This document shows, one piece after another, positions 9,477 to 17,253 of a stretch of 64,000 nt of DNA (the stretch's first letter is position 1; each line of letters starts with the position of its first letter). Both the position numbers and the translations under genes were made by a program. The notes under the pieces are model-generated. The model saw only the letters and a list, made by a program, of their open reading frames with translations, did no database searches and had not been told where the DNA came from. This DNA comes from DASZFV01 sp035549075 (GTDB taxonomy: Bacteria > Myxococcota_A > Polyangia > Fen-1088), in the NCBI GenBank assembly GCA_035549075.1, contig DASZRT010000054.1, positions 9,966-73,965 on the forward strand, written 5' to 3'.

Positions 9477-9899
9477 TCACGGCAGCGGGAACTCGACCTG
9501 CGGCGTCGCCTTGGACACGCCGCACGGCAGGAAAAACGACATGTCGCCCGTGCTCGAGAGCAGCACGCTGTTCGCGTCGTAGAGCGCGAACGAAAGCACG
9601 TGCGTCTGGCCGCCCGGGACCGACGGCACCGAGCCGGCGTGGTCCGAGCAGTTGAACGTGAAGATGTGATTGTCGTCGTCGACGCGCATGTCGACCTCGT
9701 CGCCGGGCGCGCACTCGACCACCTGGCCGCCCTGCGTGAGGACCCACGACGTCTGGATCTCCCCGTCGTAGCAGGCGCCCCCGGAGTCCGAACCGCCACA
9801 GCCGGGGACGAGCGCGCCCGCCGCCGCGAGCGCGACGGCCGCGAGCCCGGTGCGGAGCCGAGCGGGGAGCGTGATCTTGTTCGTGTCGGTCGTCGTCAT
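9477..9899 (-). CDS. small lipoprotein of unknown function
   Basis: 140 residues. A long n-region and hydrophobic segment end in a lipobox (AAAGALVPGC) followed by a Gly/Ser-rich spacer (GGSDSGGA). The mature domain is about 100 residues with several cysteines and beta-strand patterns (DMRVDDDNHIFTFNC, HVLSFALYDANSVLL), so it is probably a disulfide-bonded beta-sandwich. It has the same direction and the same general style as the next lipoprotein (9924-10469), 24 nt upstream, suggesting a two-gene unit. No family recognised. Confidence 0.7.
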   Translation of the reverse strand: MTTTDTNKITLPARLRTGLAAVALAAAGALVPGCGGSDSGGACYDGEIQTSWVLTQGGQVVECAPGDEVDMRVDDDNHIFTFNCSDHAGSVPSVPGGQTHVLSFALYDANSVLLSSTGDMSFFLPCGVSKATPQVEFPLP

Positions 9900-9923
9900 G
9901 GTCTCTCCTTAGGTTCTCGGGCG

Positions 9924-10469
9924 TCACGGACGGGCGCAGACCCCGGAATTATTCTGGCCACCGCATTCTTGGGCGCAGCCCACATCTAGCAAGAACGCCT
10001 CCACCTCCGTGGGCTGCCCGCGCACGACCGACCGGTAGACGGGATCGGGCGCGACGTCGCGCGGCAGATCCACGCCGTCGGGCCCCACGGCGACGATGCT
10101 GATGCCGTAGGTCTCGCCGGGCTTGGTCTCGGGGATGTCGAAGGGCGTCGCGCCGGTCTTGCGCTGACACGAGAACTCGCACTGGGCTTGGCCGGCACAC
10201 GGTGTGGTGCCGTCGATCGAGCCTCCTTTGCCGACGAGATCGATGCGGACCTTCGCGATCGCTGGGTTCGCGCAGCTGCAGTCGGTGATGGCGCGGCCGT
10301 TGGCGTGAACCTCCCAGCTGACCTCGACGGCGCCGCCGTTGATCTGCACGCAGCCGGCCGTCGACGCCAACGCGACGAAGCCGGCGAAGACCGCGAAAAG
10401 GAAGGCGGGAACGGCCGAGACCCGTGTCAAACTGCGGCCCCAACCCCGCCAAGGAGGCTCCCTGCTCAT
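9924..10469 (-). CDS. cysteine-rich lipoprotein, divergent from tolQ
   Basis: About 181 residues if translated from the ATG at 10469, which overlaps the divergent tolQ start codon; the TTG at 10430 is an alternative. The signal (VPAFLFAVFAGFVALASTAG, then Cys) is lipoprotein-like. The mature part has about eight cysteines (CSCANP, CAGQAQCEFSC, VGCAQECGG) and beta-strands, and resembles its neighbour at 9477-9899 in size and style. The two share a strand and may be paralogous surface lipoproteins, though identity is too low to be sure by eye. Confidence 0.6.
   Translation of the reverse strand: MSREPPWRGWGRSLTRVSAVPAFLFAVFAGFVALASTAGCVQINGGAVEVSWEVHANGRAITDCSCANPAIAKVRIDLVGKGGSIDGTTPCAGQAQCEFSCQRKTGATPFDIPETKPGETYGISIVAVGPDGVDLPRDVAPDPVYRSVVRGQPTEVEAFLLDVGCAQECGGQNNSGVCARP
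10451..10457 (+). promoter_or_regulatory. Shine-Dalgarno that sets the tolQ start
   Basis: AAGGAGG lies 10 nt before the ATG at 10468. It fixes that ATG rather than the earlier in-frame ATG at 10339, which would run far into the divergent lipoprotein gene. Confidence 0.7.
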
Positions 10470-11184
10470 GCAGCTCCTGATATTACAGGCCGGCGCCGGC
10501 GAAGCGCGACTGGACATTCTGCAGCTCATCCTCGGCGCGTCGCCCGTCGTCAAGGGCGTGCTCGCGCTCTTGATCCTCATGTCGCTCGCGTCGTGGTTCG
10601 TCATCGGCTCGAAGACGCTCTTCCTCTCCAACGCGGCCTCGCGGTCCGCGAAGTTCCAGGACGCGTTCTGGAAGACGGGCCGCCTCGACGAGATCTGGCG
10701 CATCAGCGAGGCGTCGCCACCGTCACCAGTCAGTGAGGTGTTCCGCGCTGGTTACACCGAGCTCGCCAAGTTGCAGAAGCGCCGGCAAGAGGCGCCCGAC
10801 GCCGCGAGCGAAGAGCTGCTCGGCGACATCGAGAGCGTGCAGCGCGCGCTCGACCGCGCGCGCACCGTCGCCATCACCGACATGGAGAGCCGCGTGCCGC
10901 TGCTGGGCACGACGGCGAGCGCCGGCCCGTTCATCGGCCTCTTCGGCACGGTGTGGGGCATCATGAACTCGTTCCGCAACATCGGCGCGAAGGGCGCCGC
11001 CAACCTCGCGACCGTCGCGCCCGGCATCGCCGAGGCGCTCGTCACGACGGCGATCGGCCTCATGGCGGCCATCCCCGCCGTCATGGCCTACAACTACCTG
11101 TCGCGACGGATCCGCGTGCTGTCGGCGGAGATGGAGACCTTCTCGAGCGACTTCCTCAACATCGTGCGGCGGAGGTTCTTCTAG
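10468..11184 (+). CDS. tolQ: TolQ/ExbB-family proton-channel subunit
   Basis: 238-residue inner-membrane protein with three hydrophobic segments (VVKGVLALLILMSLASWFVI; LLGTTASAGPFIGLFGTVWG; EALVTTAIGLMAAIPAVMAY). The motif APGIAEALVTTAIGL is characteristic of the family. With TolR it forms the proton-driven motor that energises TolA/TonB. First gene of a tight unit: tolR starts 2 nt after its stop. Confidence 0.93.
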   Translation: MQLLILQAGAGEARLDILQLILGASPVVKGVLALLILMSLASWFVIGSKTLFLSNAASRSAKFQDAFWKTGRLDEIWRISEASPPSPVSEVFRAGYTELAKLQKRRQEAPDAASEELLGDIESVQRALDRARTVAITDMESRVPLLGTTASAGPFIGLFGTVWGIMNSFRNIGAKGAANLATVAPGIAEALVTTAIGLMAAIPAVMAYNYLSRRIRVLSAEMETFSSDFLNIVRRRFF

Positions 11185-11186
11185 CC

Positions 11187-11597
11187 ATGGCGATGTCGAC
11201 GGGCGGCGGAGGCGGCGCGACCCTGACGGAGATCAACGTCACCCCGTTGGTCGACGTCATGCTCGTGCTCCTCATCATCTTCATGGTGACGGCGCCGATG
11301 CTGCAGACGGGCGTCGACGTCGATCTGCCGCAGGCGAAGGCGCAGACGATCCCCGACGACGAGGGCAAGCTGATCCTCACGGTGACGAAGGACAAGCGCG
11401 TGTTCCTCGGCAAGCTGCAGATCGCGTGGGACGACGTCGAGAAGACGCTGAAGAACAACGCCAAGCTCAACGCCGACCACGAGCTGTACCTGCACGCCGA
11501 CAAGAACCTGCTCTACGGCGACGTCGTGAAGATCATGGCCGCCGTCAAACAGGCGGGCGTCGACAAGCTCGGCATGGTGACGGACCCGCTCGAGTAG
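11187..11597 (+). CDS. tolR: TolR/ExbD-family motor subunit
   Basis: 136 residues: a short cytoplasmic N-terminus, one membrane helix (PLVDVMLVLLIIFMVTAPML) preceded by the family signature EINVTPLVDV with its membrane Asp, then a periplasmic domain (YLHADKNLLYGDVVKIMAAV). The Asp in LVDVM corresponds to the proton-carrying residue. It lies between tolQ and the TolA/TonB-like gene with 2- and 3-nt gaps. Confidence 0.93.
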   Translation: MAMSTGGGGGATLTEINVTPLVDVMLVLLIIFMVTAPMLQTGVDVDLPQAKAQTIPDDEGKLILTVTKDKRVFLGKLQIAWDDVEKTLKNNAKLNADHELYLHADKNLLYGDVVKIMAAVKQAGVDKLGMVTDPLE

Positions 11598-11600
11598 GCG

Positions 11601-12308
11601 ATGGTCGAGCCGACGAGCAGACACGGCATGCGGCGCGCGTCGGGGCGGGGCCTGCCGGGCCTCGTCATCACGATCGCGCTCCACGGCGGCATCCTCGCCG
11701 CCGTCGCCGTCGCGGGCAGCAAGGAAGAGCCGCCGCTCATCGTGAGCCACGACTTCGTCGTCGCCGAGATGGTGAAGCTGGGCAAGCCGCGCGAGAAGTT
11801 CTGGCTGCCGCGCATCCAGCAGCCGGCGCGCGCCGAGGCGCCGCCGCAGACGCTGAAGGTCGCCGAGGATCCGAACGCCGCGGCCGCGCCCAAAGAGGCG
11901 CCGCGGCCCGACGACCCGAAGATCTCGAAGGACTTGAAGCGCGCGCTCGATCGCGCGCGCAAGCTCGAGGCGCTCGCGACGCCCGACGAGCCCGACGAAG
12001 GCTCGGCGACGGGCAGCAAGCTCGGCACGTCGAACCGCGAGATCGGCGATCAGTACCAGGCGCAGGTCGTGGGCATGCTCCACCAGAACTACAACTTCCC
12101 CGCGGGCATCAACGTGGATCAGATCAACAACCCGCCCGAGATCGCGTTCCACATCGGCGGCGACGGCACGATCGCCGACGTGCACCTCACGAAGCCTTCG
12201 GGCAACTCGTTCGTCGACGACGCGTGCGTCGACGCCGCGAAGCTCACGGCCAAGCTGCCGCCACCGCCCGCGGGCGTCCGTGGTATGAGGGTCCAGTGCG
12301 AAAAGTGA
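11601..12308 (+). CDS. TolA/TonB-like energy transducer
   Basis: 235 residues: a basic cytoplasmic N-terminus, one membrane anchor (GLVITIALHGGILAAVAVAG), a Pro/Ala/Glu/Lys-rich stalk (about 60-150) and a C-terminal beta-alpha-beta domain (about 155-235; FHIGGDGTIADVHLTKPSGN, then SFVDDACVDAAKL). The C-terminal pattern is the TonB/TolA C-terminal fold and, given the tolQR-tolB context, it most likely acts as TolA. The stalk is much shorter than enterobacterial TolA. Its stop overlaps the probable tolB start by 4 nt. Confidence 0.85.
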   Translation: MVEPTSRHGMRRASGRGLPGLVITIALHGGILAAVAVAGSKEEPPLIVSHDFVVAEMVKLGKPREKFWLPRIQQPARAEAPPQTLKVAEDPNAAAAPKEAPRPDDPKISKDLKRALDRARKLEALATPDEPDEGSATGSKLGTSNREIGDQYQAQVVGMLHQNYNFPAGINVDQINNPPEIAFHIGGDGTIADVHLTKPSGNSFVDDACVDAAKLTAKLPPPPAGVRGMRVQCEK

Positions 12309-13591
12309 CGCGGCGGTTGCTCTTGCTGGGAGCGGCGGCGCTCCTTTCGATCTCGTCCACCTCGTCGAGGGCGCGCGCGCAATCGGCCGACGACGACCTG
12401 CCGGCCGTGCGCCTCTCGGGCGCGGGCGTCGAGCTCATGAAGCTCGGTCTGCCTCGCGTCGAGGGTGACCAAGGCGGATCGACCGGCGCGGGCGAGACGC
12501 TCACGAAGGACCTCGACATGACGGGGCTCTTCCAGGTGCTCGATCCGTCGTCGTTCCCGGCGCAGCTGCAGGGCGAGGGCCTCGGCTTCTCGTCCGCGCT
12601 GTGGACGCAGGTCGGCGCGCAGGCCGTCGTGAAGATGCGCGTGTCGGGCGGGCAAGTCGAAGGGCGCGTCTACGTCGTCGCGCGCGGCGACACGGCGCAG
12701 CTGTCGAAGGTCTACAGCGCCGCCGACGTGCGCGACGCCGTCCACCAGTTCGCCAACGACGTCGTCAAATCGTTCACGGGGCAGCCCGGCATCTTCGGGT
12801 CACGCATCGCGCTCGCGCTCACGGGCAAAGGCTCGCACGAGATCGCCGTCGTCGACGCCGACGGCGGGCGCATGTCGGTCGTGACGAAGATGGGCTCCGA
12901 TTGCTTGCTGCCGGCGTTCTCGCCCAGCGGCGGCGAGATCGCCTTCACGTCGTACCTGCGCAACAACCCCGACCTCTACATCGTCTCGGCGGGCGGCGGC
13001 CGCGCGCGGCGGACGTCGAAGTGGCCCGGCCTCAACACGGGCGCGGCGTGGGCGCCGAACGGCGGCCTCGCGCTCACGCTGTCGCACGAGGGCAACGCCG
13101 AGCTCTACCGCATCGGAACCGACGGGGCGGTGCAGGCGCGGCTCACGTCGAACCCCGCGATCGACAGCTCGCCGTCGTTCTCGCCCGACGGCTCGCAGAT
13201 CGCGTTCGTGTCGAACCGCGGCGGCTCGCCGCAGATCTACGTCATGCCCGCGGGCGGCGGCGCGCCGAAGCGCGTGACGTTCCAGGGCAAGTACAACCAG
13301 ACGCCGCGCTGGAGCCCGCGCGCCGACAAGCCGCAGATCGCCTTCACGGGCCGCGACGAGCGCGGCGTGTTCGACGTGTTCATCCTCGACGTCCGCTCGG
13401 GGCGCGTCGATCGCGTCACGCAGGGCAAAGGCTCGAACCTCGACCCGACGTGGTCGCCCGACGGCAAGCTCCTCGCCTACGTGTCGAGCCGCGGCGGCCT
13501 CTTCGTGCAAAACCCCGAGACGCACCACGAGGTCCAGGTGTGGCGCGGCAGCGCCTCGTCGCCCAGCTGGGGCCCGGCGCCGAAACGCTAG
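12305..13591 (+). CDS. tolB: Tol system periplasmic beta-propeller TolB
   Basis: 428 residues from the GTG at 12305, chosen because it overlaps the upstream TGA as GTGA; the GTG at 12296 is also in frame. Signal peptide (RRLLLLGAAALLSISSTSSR), an N-terminal alpha/beta domain (about 35-150) and a C-terminal six-bladed propeller with repeated SPDGSQIAF-type strands (FSPSGGEIAFTS, FSPDGSQIAFVS, WSPDGKLLAYVS). TolB links the inner-membrane Tol motor to Pal. No pal gene is in this cluster or elsewhere in the window. Confidence 0.95.
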   Translation: MTRRLLLLGAAALLSISSTSSRARAQSADDDLPAVRLSGAGVELMKLGLPRVEGDQGGSTGAGETLTKDLDMTGLFQVLDPSSFPAQLQGEGLGFSSALWTQVGAQAVVKMRVSGGQVEGRVYVVARGDTAQLSKVYSAADVRDAVHQFANDVVKSFTGQPGIFGSRIALALTGKGSHEIAVVDADGGRMSVVTKMGSDCLLPAFSPSGGEIAFTSYLRNNPDLYIVSAGGGRARRTSKWPGLNTGAAWAPNGGLALTLSHEGNAELYRIGTDGAVQARLTSNPAIDSSPSFSPDGSQIAFVSNRGGSPQIYVMPAGGGAPKRVTFQGKYNQTPRWSPRADKPQIAFTGRDERGVFDVFILDVRSGRVDRVTQGKGSNLDPTWSPDGKLLAYVSSRGGLFVQNPETHHEVQVWRGSASSPSWGPAPKR

Positions 13592-13593
13592 CC

Positions 13594-14529
13594 GTGGCCG
13601 CGCGGACGCTCGCGACGATCGACGTCGGCACGAACACGACGCTGCTGCTCGTCGCGCGCGTCGACGACGACGGCGCGATCACCGTGCTGGACGAGCGCGC
13701 CGAGATCACGCGCCTCGGGCGCGGCATCGGTCACGACGGAGCGCTCGGAGCGGAGGGCATCGCCAAGACGCTCGAGGCGCTGCGCGGCTACGCGGAGATC
13801 ATCCGTGCGCGCGGCGCCCGCGTCGCCGCCATCGGCACCGAGGGCCTGCGCCGAGCGAGCAACGCCGCCGATTTCCTGGGCCCCGCCGCCGAGATCTTGG
13901 GCGCGCCGATCGAGGTGATCGCCGGCGACCGCGAGGCCGCCCTCACCTTCCGCGCCGCGGCCGAGTCGTTCCCCGACGAGGCGCGCGCGCGCACGCTCGT
14001 CGTCGTCGACATCGGCGGCGGCTCGACGGAGATCATCATCGCCGAGCGGGGCGCCGTCCGCTTTCGCACGAGCCTGCCGCTCGGCTCGGTGCGCCTGACC
14101 GAGAAGCACGTCCGCCCCGATCCGACTTCTCCCTCTTCGCCCGACGAGCGCGAGGCGATCGCGCGCGAGGTCGACGCCGCGCTCGCCGCCGTGCCGTGGC
14201 CCCGCGACGCGCGCCCGCTGCTCGTGGGCGTCGCCGGCACGGTGACGTCGCTGGCGGCGATGGCGCTCGCGCTCGCGACGTACGATCCCGCGCGCGTCCA
14301 CGGCTTCGATCTGTCGCTGCCCGCGCTCGACGGCGAGATCGCGCGCCTCGCGGCGGCGACGCAGGCCGAGCGCGAGCGCTTCGTGGGCCTCGACCCGCGC
14401 CGCGCCGACGTCATCCTCGCGGGGGCAATCCTGCTCGGCCGCCTCGCGCGCGCCGCCGGCGTCGAGGCGATCCGCGTGAGCGACCGCGGCATCCGCTGGG
14501 GCCTGCTCTACGAGCTGCGCGACGGTTGA
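13594..14529 (+). CDS. Ppx/GppA-family phosphatase (exopolyphosphatase or pppGpp hydrolase)
   Basis: 311 residues from the GTG 2 nt after tolB. It has the ASKHA-fold signatures: phosphate-1 motif (ATIDVGTNTTLLLVA), phosphate-2 motif (LVVVDIGGGSTEIII), IGTEGLRRASNA and GVAGTVTSLAAMAL. The protein is only the two-lobed catalytic part, lacking the C-terminal HD-like extension of long Ppx proteins. Whether the substrate is polyphosphate or pppGpp cannot be decided by sequence. It is transcribed as the last gene of the tol unit. Confidence 0.9.
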   Translation: MAARTLATIDVGTNTTLLLVARVDDDGAITVLDERAEITRLGRGIGHDGALGAEGIAKTLEALRGYAEIIRARGARVAAIGTEGLRRASNAADFLGPAAEILGAPIEVIAGDREAALTFRAAAESFPDEARARTLVVVDIGGGSTEIIIAERGAVRFRTSLPLGSVRLTEKHVRPDPTSPSSPDEREAIAREVDAALAAVPWPRDARPLLVGVAGTVTSLAAMALALATYDPARVHGFDLSLPALDGEIARLAAATQAERERFVGLDPRRADVILAGAILLGRLARAAGVEAIRVSDRGIRWGLLYELRDG

Positions 14530-14642
14530 GAAGGGGGGACCGCCTGGCGCCTTCGGCGTTGGCTTGCACGGCCCAGGCATCTCGCGCCTCTGCGTCCCCC
14601 CTTGCCCCCGCTGGCCGCCGCGGCGAAGCCGCGTCGTCCAGC
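14530..14642 (+). repeat. structured 3' repeat element, copy A
   Basis: It begins 2 nt after the ppx stop. An outer stem is formed by AGGGGGGAC (14532-14540) and GTCCCCCCT (14594-14602), enclosing CGCCTTCGGCG. A second hairpin follows, GCTGGCCGCCGCGGC-GAA-GCCGCGTCGTCCAGC (about 14610-14642). A near-identical copy in inverted genomic orientation lies at 19320-19434, also directly 3' of a stop codon and in the same sense as its upstream gene. There is no U-run, so if it is a terminator it is not the classical intrinsic type. Confidence 0.75.
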
Positions 14643-14688
14643 CATTCCCGCCCTTGCTGAGGGCCCCCACCGACGATATTTTGCCCTC

Positions 14689-15348
14689 GTGACGTCTCAA
14701 CGGCCCGCGGTCTTCGCGCTTCTGGCCTCGTTTGCGACGCTCTCCCTCGGGGGCGCCGGCTGCCGCGTCAAGGGCGCCGCCATCACGTCGCCCTTCGCCG
14801 ACGACTTCGAGCGCGCCGAGCTCGGCCAGGCCTGGAACGCGACCAGCCCCGACTACAAGATCGTGGGCGGCAAGCTCGAGGTCTCGAACGCCTACAACCA
14901 CCCGGCGTGGCTGAAACAGCAGCTCCCCAAGGACGCCGTCATCGAGCTGGACGTCTCGTCGAAGAGCCCGGCGGGCGACATCAAGATCGAGCTCTACGGC
15001 GACGGCGAGTCCTTCGCGCGCGAAAAGGGCGCCTACACGTCGACCGGCTACGTCCTCATCTTCGGCGGCTGGCACAACAGCCTGTCGGTGCTGTGCCGCC
15101 TCGAAGAGCACGGCGACGGCCGCAAGATGCAGCGCAACGACATGCACGTCGAGGTGGGCAAGACCTACCACTGGACGGTCACGCGCCGCGGGGGCACGAT
15201 CGACTGGAAGATCGATGGCCAGCCCTTCCTCGCGTGGACCGATCCCGCGCCGCTGGGCGGTACAGGGCACGAGTACTTCGCGCTCAATGACTGGGAGAGC
15301 GACGTGACCGTCGACAACCTCCGGATCTCGCCTCTACCAGCGCCTTAA
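14689..15348 (+). CDS. lipoprotein with a concanavalin-like (DUF1080/DUF1961-like) domain
   Basis: 219 residues from the GTG at 14689. The lipobox is SFATLSLGGAGC. The mature domain has the alternating strands of a jelly-roll carbohydrate-binding or glycosidase-like fold (FERAELGQAWNATSPDYKIV, GKLEVSNAYNHPAWLK, ending in DNLRISPL), as in DUF1080-type 3-keto-glycoside hydrolase/lectin families. I see no certain catalytic residues, so a binding role is as likely as hydrolysis. It starts 46 nt after repeat copy A and ends 2 nt before the DHH gene. Confidence 0.7.
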   Translation: MTSQRPAVFALLASFATLSLGGAGCRVKGAAITSPFADDFERAELGQAWNATSPDYKIVGGKLEVSNAYNHPAWLKQQLPKDAVIELDVSSKSPAGDIKIELYGDGESFAREKGAYTSTGYVLIFGGWHNSLSVLCRLEEHGDGRKMQRNDMHVEVGKTYHWTVTRRGGTIDWKIDGQPFLAWTDPAPLGGTGHEYFALNDWESDVTVDNLRISPLPAP

Positions 15349-15350
15349 CC

Positions 15351-16439
15351 GTGGAACCTCCGCCGGCATCGACGTTCGACCTCGCCGCCGCCCTCGCGCG
15401 GCTCGAGCGGCGCAAGTCGGCGCTCATCTACACGCACGACAACCCCGATCCCGATTCGCTCGCGGCGGCGCTGGGCCTCGGCCGCCTCTTCGAGCACGAG
15501 TTCGGCGCGCGCGTCACGATCACCCACGGCGGCATCGTCGGCCGCGCGCAGAACCGCGCCATGGTCGATACGCTCAAGCTGCCGCTCGTGCCCGCGGAAC
15601 GCGTCGCCGCGCCGTTGTTCGAGATCATCGCGCTCGTCGACAGCCAGCCCGAGACGGGCAACAACTCGCTGCCGCTCGATCACCGCATCGACGTCGTCGT
15701 CGATCACCACCCGCCGCGCCCCGGCAGCGCGCGCGCCGCGTGGTGCGACATCCGCCCCGAGCTGGGGGCGACGTCGACGATCGTCTTCAGCTACCTGACC
15801 GAGCGGCGCGTGCCTATCGACGCCCCGCTCGCGACGGCCGTGTTCTTCGCGCTGCGCACGGAGACGCGCGATCTCGGGCGCGAGTCGACGGAGGCCGAGC
15901 GGCGCGCCTACCTCGAGCTCGTGCCGCGCGTCGACCACGCGATGCTCTACCGCATGACGCACCCGAAAGTGCCGCGCGAGCACTTCGCGGCGCTCGACCG
16001 CGCGCTGCGCTCGGCGCAGGTCTATGGCGACGTCGTCGCCGTCAACCTGGGCGCGCTCGGCTACCCCGACCTCGTCGCCGAGATCGCCGACCTCATGCTC
16101 GCCTACGAGGGCGCGCGCTATGTGCTGTGCATCGGTCAGTACGAAGGGGCCGCCTACCTGTCGCTGCGCACCGAAGCGAGCGACGCGCGCGCCGGCAAGA
16201 TCATGCGCGAGATCGTCAGCACCGACGGCGCCGCCGGCGGCCACGGCACGATGGCGGGCGCGCGCCTCTTCGCGCCCATCACGTCCGACCAGATGTTGCA
16301 GAAGATCTTCCTCGAGATCGTGCAGCGTCTGCGCAACACCCTCGGCCACGAGCCCGTCGCCGGCCAACCGTTGCTGCGCCCGCAAGGCCCGCGCAACGCG
16401 AAGACCCTCAGCGGCCGCCCGCGCCCACCGGGCCGCTAG
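15351..16439 (+). CDS. DHH/DHHA1 phosphoesterase (NrnA-like nanoRNase/pAp phosphatase family)
   Basis: 362 residues from the GTG at 15351. The N-terminal DHH domain shows its metal-binding motifs (YTHDNPDPDSLAAALGLG; IIALVDSQ; VVDHHPP) and the C-terminal DHHA1 domain shows GGHGTMAGARLF. These are the features of bacterial proteins that hydrolyse short oligonucleotides, pAp or cyclic-dinucleotide products. Given the GGDEF gene elsewhere in the window, pGpG turnover is possible, but nothing in the sequence decides it. Confidence 0.88.
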   Translation: MEPPPASTFDLAAALARLERRKSALIYTHDNPDPDSLAAALGLGRLFEHEFGARVTITHGGIVGRAQNRAMVDTLKLPLVPAERVAAPLFEIIALVDSQPETGNNSLPLDHRIDVVVDHHPPRPGSARAAWCDIRPELGATSTIVFSYLTERRVPIDAPLATAVFFALRTETRDLGRESTEAERRAYLELVPRVDHAMLYRMTHPKVPREHFAALDRALRSAQVYGDVVAVNLGALGYPDLVAEIADLMLAYEGARYVLCIGQYEGAAYLSLRTEASDARAGKIMREIVSTDGAAGGHGTMAGARLFAPITSDQMLQKIFLEIVQRLRNTLGHEPVAGQPLLRPQGPRNAKTLSGRPRPPGR

Positions 16440-16440
16440 A

Positions 16441-16749
16441 CTAGACGACGCGGGCCACGGGCGCCGCGCCCACGATCGAGCCCGACGCGCCGTCGCGGCC
16501 GAGGACGACGTAGATGCCGATCGCCATGAACAGCAGCGCGCCGACGCAGACGATCACCACGCGGCGGCGGATGCGCGACCGGATCTCGCTCTTGACGCGC
16601 GTGCGCCTGCGGACGCGGCGACGTTCGACCGTCCGGTGTTCACCCGAGGGTTCGCGCGCCCACGCCACGGACTGGTCGACCAGGGGGCCTTTGCCGTTGC
16701 GGTCCAAAGCGACGCGTCCAGCGTAACGGCAAACGCAAATCCTTGCCAC
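16441..16749 (-). CDS. small single-pass membrane protein, hypothetical
   Basis: 102 residues from the GTG at 16749; the start is uncertain because later TTG/GTG codons also fit and there is no clear Shine-Dalgarno. A strongly basic stretch (RTVERRRVRRRTRVKSEI, then RSRIRRR) precedes one hydrophobic helix (VVIVCVGALLFMAIGIYVVL) and a short Gly/Ala tail. It is convergent with the DHH gene, with 1 nt between their stops. Function unknown. Confidence 0.5.
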   Translation of the reverse strand: MARICVCRYAGRVALDRNGKGPLVDQSVAWAREPSGEHRTVERRRVRRRTRVKSEIRSRIRRRVVIVCVGALLFMAIGIYVVLGRDGASGSIVGAAPVARVV

Positions 16750-16796
16750 CGCCCGACTGGTCGGCGGTGACGCAGGCCGGCGAGCGCGATCGGGCT

Positions 16797-17054
16797 CTAC
16801 TGGATCTTGAGGGCGAGGATGAGCCCCCAGACGACCAGCGAAATGATCGAAGCCGACACGAGCGCGACGATCGTGCGCTTGCGCTCCTGCGGAGCGAGCG
16901 ACGAGGGCATCACGGCGGCGTTCGATTTGTCGTTCATCATCTGCGAAGTGATGACATCGGCCGCGGGCGCGAATCCTTGACGGGATTTCGACGACGGATC
17001 GATCACCGAAGATTCGTGGGCGGGCGACACCCTAGGTGGTGCTTTGAAAGGCAT
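16797..17054 (-). CDS. small tail-anchored membrane protein, hypothetical
   Basis: 85 residues. The hydrophilic Ser/Ala/Pro-rich N-terminus (about 60 residues) is followed by a basic patch (QERKRT) and a C-terminal hydrophobic helix (VALVSASIISLVVWGLILAL) ending LKIQ. The protein would have a cytoplasmic domain and almost nothing beyond the membrane. Same strand as the small membrane protein 47 nt downstream, possibly one unit. No family recognised. Confidence 0.5.
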   Translation of the reverse strand: MPFKAPPRVSPAHESSVIDPSSKSRQGFAPAADVITSQMMNDKSNAAVMPSSLAPQERKRTIVALVSASIISLVVWGLILALKIQ

Positions 17055-17220
17055 GTTTTGAGCTGGCGACGGCCGGCATCGTAGGCCTCGACATGCGAGT
17101 GCGCAAGACGACGATCGTCCTATTGCGTGTATTTCTCGTCGAGAGTCAGTGCCAGATCGGTGTCGCGAGGATGCGAGAACTTCTCGCGCGTGCTCCGTTG
17201 CTCGCGCGCCACGTCGTCGC

Positions 17221-17240
17221 CCCCGTCCCTTGGGGCGGGG
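17221..17240 (-). terminator. GC-rich hairpin downstream of the cNMP/DUF1003 gene
   Basis: CCCCGTCCC-TT-GGGGCGGGG gives a 9-bp stem with one G-T wobble and a 2-nt loop, 13 nt after the stop codon of the gene at 17254-18144. No U-run follows on the transcript, so its role as a terminator is a guess. The surrounding 17055-17253 (199 bp) holds nothing else I recognise. Confidence 0.4.
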
Positions 17241-17253
17241 CCGGGCGCGTGCG

